Positions 57,781-64,000 of a stretch of DNA of 64,000 bases are shown here, piece after piece. Below the pieces are notes generated by a model. The model saw only the letters and a program-made list of their open reading frames with translations. It did not search any database and was not told the origin of the DNA. The position numbers were made by a program, and so were the translations under genes. Origin of the DNA: Aphrocallistes beatrix (Eukaryota > Porifera > Hexactinellida > Sceptrulophora > Aphrocallistidae); the NCBI GenBank assembly GCA_963281255.1, contig OY725505.1:744001-808000 (forward strand), given 5' to 3'. The number at the start of each line of letters is the position of its first letter. Position 1 is the first letter of the stretch.

Positions 57781-57933
57781 CAGATCCAGCGCCATCGGGG
57801 GTGTCCAGGGTGTCTGAACACCCCCTGCCTCCTATTTCATCAACTTGTACAGTGCTTATTCCTCTATACATGGACACCCAATTTCAGATAAATCCCGCTT
57901 AGGACACCCACTGCCGATAAAATATGGCGCTGG
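57781..57933. mobile_element. ~150-bp MITE with CCAGCGCCAT ends
   Basis: CCAGCGCCAT at 57786 pairs with ATGGCGCTGG ending at 57933. The inside has GGGTGTCC..GGACACCC motifs. The target duplication could not be resolved. Confidence 0.5.
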
Positions 57934-58279
57934 CCTTGAAGACCAACAGAGCTATTACGAACGAAATTTCTGTGCTAGTCTTTTCATCAGATGATAAAAT
58001 TGACTGTGTACTCCTCAACTCTTTCTGAACTGAGGTTTTGCATCTTTTCTAAATTTTGGATTCATTGAATCATATACTTATACAAATTCATTCTTTTCCC
58101 AACATACTTGTCTTTCAAATAGTAAAAAGGAATTGAAAATAATAGATGTGCTTTTATTACTCAAGTTCATATCTTATTAAAGATAAAACTTTTAACAGGG
58201 CTTATCACAAATGCACATAGTTACATTACTTATGATATTTTACATTATTAAATCATGGCGTTTCTATGCTATTTCACAG

Positions 58280-59150
58280 TCATAGTTCTAAATGAATTAT
58301 TCTGGATGTATTAGAATATTCCAACTTCGTGTCCTACTAGTACAAGTTAGTTAATGGAACTGACTAGAGTCTGTTGAGTAACATTTACGATTCTTGGGCC
58401 TATGCAGTAGAAATTATTGCTGCTACTCTATAGTATACGGTGTCAAAATATCCTAAAGGTATCGCAATTGATCCAAATACTAAAGAAATGTCGTACACGG
58501 CAATCCTGCTTACATATCAATCTTTTCTTCCATTGGTGAATTTATCAAAATATTCACACCTGTGCACATGATTGATGCATGGGGTATTGCTATCCACGAA
58601 GACAATATCTACCTGACAGATTCTGGAAGTCATTCTATCTCCTATTTCAAAATTGATCCAGTTGGTATTCATTTAATCGCGAAGCGAGGAAGTAAAGGAA
58701 AGTCTGTTGGTGAATTATCTTATCCTAAACAACTGGCGATCTCCACTGACGAAGAAATATTCATTGCTGATGAATGGAACAATCGTATCCAAATACTAAA
58801 TAATGACCTACATTATCTGCGTCAAATCTGGCACGATTCCATTGAGTTTCCCCATGACGTTAAGTTGACAGCTGAAGAGGTACGTATATGTGCTCTGTAA
58901 ATGGGGATCTCTTTGTGTCCATGTTTTCTCTTATTCCGGCGTGAAAATACGATCTCTGATATCGCATTTTCACTGGAGGAGCGGCAACTTCTTCTGTCTT
59001 GACAGTTTAGAGAATATTATACTTAGTAATTTTAGTTCTAATCAAATCAATATTTTCGATAAAGACGGGACACTCCTTAACTCGTCAGATCAACTTTTTG
59101 ATAGAGCGAGAAACACATATTGCCTGCCCTACGTTCAGGCAATATGTGTT
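58280..59150 (+). pseudogene. Short NHL gene, dead tandem copy
   Basis: 58280-58440 matches the sequence far upstream of the gene at 56706 (about 56380-56560), then jumps straight into the propeller (SKYPKGIAIDPNTKE), so the TATA box and first ~35 codons were lost. A frameshift lies near 58490 and an extra 4 bases (net +1) near 58882, turning AEEVYVLC into AEEVRICAL*. Between them the reading is good: WGIAIHEDNIYLTD, EIFIADEWNNRIQIL. The end is replaced by a hairpin at 59111. Closest to 60138-60995. Confidence 0.85.
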
Positions 59151-59151
59151 T
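59111..59151. repeat. Perfect 16-bp hairpin with a 9-base loop
   Basis: AAACACATATTGCCTG, loop CCCTACGTT, then the exact reverse complement. It lies where the NHL pseudogene loses similarity to its paralogue. From here to 59840 nothing codes visibly; the ORF around 59845-60153 has no support. Confidence 0.7.
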
Positions 59152-60137
59152 TAAGCTGACCCGGAGTTATGCTTGTGAAGCGGATTTAGTGAATGTTTAT
59201 GTTGAAAGTTGAAATTCTGTAGTATAGCAGAGTGATTTCTTTTATTCCATTTCTATGGCTCTAGTTTATAATCCATTGTTAAATATCGTATACAAATTTG
59301 TCACATAAAAATAAGATGGCCAGTTCCTCCCTCTAGAATGCTATAATTAACATTGTTAGTGATCCGTGGTAACATTAAACACAACAATCAAGTAGGATAT
59401 ATAAGAGTAGTACTTTCTTACACAGATATAATATGGATACTTATTCTCAGTACCTATAGCACTTTACTGGTAACTTGGTAAGTCTAATGTAACTTAATCT
59501 TTTCATCGAATACATAGATGTGGGCTCCAGTAAGGATAGTAGGGCTATGTCCTACCAATAACTTGTTGAAGGCTATTATCTTATATTAGCCATAATACGA
59601 TCTGTCAAAAATGACCCTGTCTTCGCTTCTGTATTTTGTAGTTAGATGATAGAAAAATAAAATAATTTTGTTTACGTAATTCCATACCGTTTACTGAAGT
59701 ACATGGGTGTAGGTTTAAAGTCCTTTTGCTTAGCATGTCTACCAACATTGTACAGCTATATTAAAGCCTAATATTTTTAAATCTCACCAAACCTTAAGAA
59801 TGTTGAGGTCATATCCTGTTCAAGACATTTTGGACGCCGAAAGCCTACAAGTTGGAGGCCCAAACTATAAATAGAAAATACCCCAGAGCATCTGACGGGT
59901 AACCTTTGAAGCGAACAGAATCCAGTCTTCTATTCGAGATTCCTGCCACTTCTTGTTTTGCTTGGACAGAACAAGATTCATAAAGTCGATTAGTATGGAG
60001 GAGATGAAAGTATGTACTGCGTGGAAAATACAGGCAATATCGCCCAATTAAAATCAATAAGCTGAGATTCAGAGTGGTATATACCAGCATCAAATAATTA
60101 AATGTATTAATTTTTATAACAAACAATGAAACTAAAG

Positions 60138-60995
60138 TTAGGAAAATATACACAAGCTTCTAGTACTGCTAGAAGAAACAATCAATTTGAAATCGTCAAT
60201 TAGAGCTATTCCCTCTGCATCCTGGATAAATCCCACCCTAAGACCTGGTTCCACTAATGTGCTAATAAGTGTTCCATTTTTTGTGAACACATTTATTTGG
60301 TCAGTAGTACGATTTGTAATCATTATATTCCCAAAACTGTCCAGGCAGAAGAATGCACCATGAAGGGGGATTACTAGAGAGCGTATTTTCTCTCCAGAAA
60401 GAGAGAAAACATAGACAAAGGGAGTTCTCCAACAGAGTACATAGACTTCTTCAGCTGTCATTTTAACATCTTCAGGAAACTTCATGGAATGATGCGATAT
60501 TGGTTGTTGGTAGTGCAGATTGCTGTCGAGTATTTGAACACGATTATTCCAATAATCAGCAATAAATATATCTCCGTTTGATGAGAAAGTCAGTTGTTTT
60601 AGTCGATAAAACTTACCAATAGACTGTCCGTACCCTCCATGTTTCGCGACTAAATAAATGCTCATTGTCTCGTTTCTGAAATGGTAGATGTAAGGACTTA
60701 CAGAGTCTGTAATGTATATATTATCTTCGTGGATTGCAATCCCCCATGGAAAACGTATGCTTTCAAGGCTTAGCTTTTGAAGAAACTTACCAATATCCGA
60801 AAAAACTGATATGCAGGCAGGATCGTTTTGTAGCACATAAATTTCTTTAGTCTTTGAATCGATAGCAATGGCTTTAGGACATCTTAATAGTAAAGGATTT
60901 ATTGCGCTTCTTATATCTATCATGTGGTCGAATATAGGGTATGGATCTGTCTCAGATAAATCAAGGAGTTGTGGAACAGCAAACCTGCCTAGCAT
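60138..60995 (-). CDS. Short NHL-repeat protein B (propeller only)
   Basis: 285 residues, MLGRFAVPQLLDLSE start at the ATG at 60995. A propeller with AIAIDSKTKEIYVL, GIAIHEDNIYITD, DIFIADYWNNRVQIL, DVKMTAEEVYVLC, NIMITNRTTDQINVF and a closing LCIFS. No coiled coil or other domain. Divergently placed relative to its two cluster relatives, so the duplication involved inversion or an independent insertion. Intact, TAA stop, with a TATA box 85-97 bp upstream. The role is presumably protein or RNA binding as in other NHL propellers. Confidence 0.8.
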   Translation of the reverse strand: MLGRFAVPQLLDLSETDPYPIFDHMIDIRSAINPLLLRCPKAIAIDSKTKEIYVLQNDPACISVFSDIGKFLQKLSLESIRFPWGIAIHEDNIYITDSVSPYIYHFRNETMSIYLVAKHGGYGQSIGKFYRLKQLTFSSNGDIFIADYWNNRVQILDSNLHYQQPISHHSMKFPEDVKMTAEEVYVLCWRTPFVYVFSLSGEKIRSLVIPLHGAFFCLDSFGNIMITNRTTDQINVFTKNGTLISTLVEPGLRVGFIQDAEGIALIDDFKLIVSSSSTRSLCIFS

Positions 60996-61078
60996 TGCTC
61001 AAAATAGAAATTTGGATCTTATTTGTAAAAGGAAGAGAAAAGATTTTATGGTAAAAAAGGTAGATATACAAGAAAATC

Positions 61079-61092
61079 ACTATCTTTTATAG
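61079..61092 (-). promoter_or_regulatory. TATA box of short NHL gene B
   Basis: CCTATAAAAGATAG on the minus strand, about 85-97 bp before the ATG at 60995. Confidence 0.5.
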
Positions 61093-61204
61093 GATTAATA
61101 ATGCGATGTGTAGCTTACTATTAACATAGGTTTCCTGTTTAAAAAGTATGGTTTCCTGCCAAGTACCTAGCCTTGAGCCTGGATAAGTGGTTTGCCATCT
61201 ACTT

Positions 61205-61575
61205 CATGGGTTCTCAACCTGGGGTACGCCAGGTGTTTTTCGAGGGGTACGCTGAACCAACTTTAAATGTCTAGAGTATTATGAAATTATGTCTGGTAAT
61301 TACTTCTGATTCGAGACCTGGAAAAGTAACCGTAATTATGACAGTACGTATTCTTTGGTTAATTATGTAAGGTTACTAATACCAGTATGTATTTTGACAC
61401 GAATTTGTGAACTTCTCAGATCAATTTAAAATTTAATTATGTTGTGTTCATCATATTACAAATTATATCTACATATAATAATTTAGCGGAATATTGCTAG
61501 ATTTGAATCGAGGGTACCTGGACTTTTCCTTTCGCCTCAAGGGGTATGCAGTTCGTAAAAGGTTGAGAACCCCTG
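61205..61575. mobile_element. 371-bp hAT MITE with 8-bp TSD ATCTACTT
   Basis: Ends CATGGGTTCTCAACC and GGTTGAGAACCCCTG, the classic hAT (Charlie-type) terminal scheme. ATCTACTT is exact at 61197-61204 and 61576-61583. Subterminal GGGGTACGC and AAGGGGTATGC motifs are present. Non-coding. Confidence 0.9.
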
Positions 61576-61671
61576 ATCTACTTGATAGTCTACATGTATA
61601 GGTGATACGAGTAGTTTTATAAAGGCAATGAGAACCACTAGCTCTTAGTAAATTCTACTGCCTTCTTTATA

Positions 61672-62013
61672 TCCTTACTATTAAAACACGATTAATGTAT
61701 ATATATCTGTAACGAATTGATTTAAGAAACTGCCAGGCGCAGAAAGCTGATTTTTGGCATGTGGGAGTCTTTTGGCTATGGCTCTGTCACGAAAGTTTTG
61801 GTCCGGGGGACCAATTTTTTCATGGAAAATTGGTCCTCCCCTGAAAATTTTGGGCCTACATGGACCAATTTTCCATGGAATTTTGGTCCGGGGAGACCAT
61901 TTTTTTCAAGGAAAATTGGTCCGGGGGACCAATTTTCCATAAGGAATTTTGGTCCACCATAACCAATATTTCAATGAAAAATGCATCACCATTTGGAAAG
62001 GATGTCAAGCCCC
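61672..62013 (+). mobile_element. Helitron-like 5' end followed by GGTCCGGGGGACCA repeats
   Basis: TCCTTACTATTAAAACACG at 61672 and the next ~110 bp match 40081-40195 closely (GAAACTGCCAGGCG.AGAAAGCTGATTTTTGGCATG). The sequence then departs into GTCACGAAAGTTTTGGTCC and the GGACCA family. The 3' hairpin may lie beyond the window. Confidence 0.5.
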
Positions 62014-64000
62014 AGTGGAGCTGCGGTAGCTGTTATTAGGTCTAGTTATTATAGTTGGAATAGATAGGCACTCAATAGGAAGAGAGTTCAGATTTTAGAG
62101 AGCAGAAGAAATAAAATACACTTCTTAGATTAGAGATGAGCTAAATATGTATCAGGGTTTCCGTGGGAATGAAATTTCAATTCACATTCCCATCCCATTC
62201 CCATAGAATTCCTGTGGGAATCCCCATAGGAATCCTATGAGGATCCCCACCGGGGGAAAAATCATTCCCATTCCCACAGCAACCCTGGTCTATTGGGACA
62301 TGTCCAGTATTTTAGTTAAAACCGGGGATATCCTGCAGCTGTCCCGTCCTGTCCTGGATATTAGTAACAGCCATTGTTTAAGTGTTGGTATGACTAGAAT
62401 GAGTTACTTCTTAGTATCATACTGTGATATAACAAATCCATATCAATACAGTATTAGTATGCAATTGGGGATAAATATATTCAGGAATTTTGAACGCCTG
62501 AGTATTGTCCATCTAATGTATTGAATACTAAAATATGAATTGTTAGTCCGGGGTCAAACAACTTGGTTATTCGGCAATTTAAAAGTATAAAAAAATCGAG
62601 GATGTCAAATGATTGATAGAATCTAATTTTCCATGAAAAAAATGGTCCACCCCCCGGACCAATTTTCCCTGAAAAAAATGGTCCCCCCCGGACCAATATT
62701 CACTGAAAAAAATGGTCCCCCCCCGGACCAATATTCACTGAAAAAAAATAGTCCCCCGGACCAATATTCACTGATAAAAATGGTCCCCCCGGACCAATTT
62801 TCCCTGAAAAAAATGGTCTCCCCCGGACCAGTTTTTCCTGAAAAAAGTGGTCTCCCCCGGACCAGTTTTTCCTGAAAAAAATGGTTCCCCGGACCAATTT
62901 CCCTGAAAAAAATGGTCCACCGGACCAAAATTCCCAGAAAAAAATGGTCCCCCGGACCAAATTTTCCTGAAAAAAATGGTCCCTCCCCCGGACCAATTTT
63001 TCCTGGAAAAAATGGTCCCCTCGGACCAAAATTCCATGGAAAATTGGTCCATAGTAGGACCAAAATTTTCAGGGGAGGACCAATTTTCCATGAAAAAATT
63101 GGTCCCCCGGACCAAAACTTTCGTGACAGTCCTACTATGGACCAATTTTCCATGGAATTTTAGGTCTGGGGGACCATTTTTTTCAGTGAAAATTGGTCCC
63201 GGGGGACCATTTTTTTCAGGAAAAATTGGTCCGGGGAGACCATTTTTTTCAGGAAAAATTGGTCCGGGGGGACCATTTTTCAGGGAATTTTGGTCCGGGG
63301 GACCATTTTTTTCAGGGAATATTGGTCCTGGGGGACCATTTTTTACAGGGAATATTGGTCCAGGACCATTTTCTTTCAGAAAAAAATTGTCTGTGAGATT
63401 AATTCTTTCATGGAAAAATAGATTCTATCAATCATTTGACATCCTCGATTTTTTTATACTTTTCAATTGTCGAACAACCAAGTTGTTTGACCCCGACTGA
63501 CAATTCATATTTTAGTATTCAATACATTAGATGGACAATACTCAGGCGTTCAAAATTCCTGAATATATTTATCCCCAATTGCATACTAATACTGTATTGT
63601 TATGGATTTGTTATATCACAGTATGATACTAAGAAGTAACTCATTCTAGTCATACTAACACTTAAACAATGGTTGTTACTAATATCCAGGACAGGACGGG
63701 ACAGCTGCAGGATATCCCCGGTTTTAACTAAAATACTGGACATGTCCCAATAGACCAGGGTTGCTGTGGGAATGGGAATGATTTTTCCCCCAGTGGGGAA
63801 CCTCATAGGATTCCTATGTGGATTCCCACAGGAATTCTATGGGAATGGGATGGGAATGTGAATTGAAATTTAAATCCCACGGAAACCCTGATACATACAC
63901 GTACATAGCTGCTCTCTAAAATCTGAACTCTCTTCCTATTGAGTGCCTATCTATTCCAACTATAATAACTAGACCTAATAACAGCTACCGCAGCTCCACT
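62014..64000. repeat. ~2-kb palindrome reaching the window edge
   Basis: The left arm from 62014 (AGTGGAGCTGCGGTAGCTG) is the reverse complement of the right arm ending at 64000, with only scattered mismatches; the axis is near 63007. Each arm carries a copy of the CAGGGTT..GTGGGAATG MITE type (62155-62287 and about 63757-63890), so the duplication came after that insertion. The centre (62640-63420) is a series of about 25 GGACCAATTTTCC / GGTCC-type units in both orientations. ORFs here are repeat by-products. It may extend past 64000. Confidence 0.85.

Noticed and set aside
33-61000. A bacterial contaminant origin for the NHL ORFs (no introns)
   Set aside because: TATA boxes, animal-type transposons between them and pseudogenised copies make a nuclear animal origin far more likely.
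62623-63500. Long ORFs rich in GPGGPFF or PPDQFSLKK
   Set aside because: They come from GGACC/GGTCC repeat arrays and overlap in five frames.

Overview
The window looks like an AT-rich animal nuclear genome, probably an early-branching metazoan. A sponge, perhaps a glass sponge, is my guess from the abundance of NHL-repeat and orphan membrane-protein paralogues; that guess is weak. The animal/eukaryote case rests on an RBR E3 ligase, a V-ATPase subunit B relic, a NACHT relic, mariner, Ty3/gypsy and hAT-type elements, a tRNA-derived SINE and TATA promoters. The apparently intact genes are single-exon ORFs. Several start codons were moved to the first ATG that fits paralogues or context.

Layout. 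0-5 kb: an RBR ubiquitin ligase and an orphan seven-helix membrane protein. 5-9 kb: dispersed and tandem repeats and a MULE-like MITE. 9-10.3 kb: NHL protein 1. 11-15.5 kb: a decayed Ty3/gypsy element. 17-19.7 kb: foldback elements, one a 1.1-kb palindrome. 21-22.2 kb: NHL protein 2. 22.5-24.8 kb: a SINE, a V-ATPase B relic cut by a MITE, and an unknown broken gene. 25.3 kb: a small protein with a possible ADP-ribosyltransferase-like signature. 26.5-27.7 kb: a second seven-helix gene with two in-frame stops. 28.9-35.4 kb: duplicated NHL loci (one intact, two broken) with MITEs and a second long palindrome. 36-39.6 kb: a foldback transposon with 430-bp compound inverted repeats and a broken transposase gene. 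40-43.6 kb: mariner and other TE remnants. 42.7-45.9 kb: a tandem duplication holding a third seven-helix gene and a truncated copy. 46.9-49.9 kb: gypsy and NACHT relics. 50.3-52.7 kb: nested MITEs. 52.7-53.8 kb: a broken NHL gene. 54.7-56.3 kb: a 27-bp minisatellite of about 57 units. 56.7-61 kb: a cluster of shorter NHL proteins (two intact, one dead tandem copy). 61.2-64 kb: a hAT-type MITE and a palindrome of about 2 kb that runs off the window.

Two gene families dominate. About nine or ten NHL beta-propeller loci fall into a long form (conserved N-terminus, coiled coil, propeller) and a short form (propeller only), none with a RING or B-box. Three to four loci encode seven-helix proteins sharing an FYxxLKxR motif before a basic loop. 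Eight of the intact ORFs have a TATA-like box 70-100 bp before the ATG, while the broken NHL copies checked lack one. The picture is of fast gene birth and death by local duplication in a region full of short non-autonomous transposons, many with readable target-site duplications.
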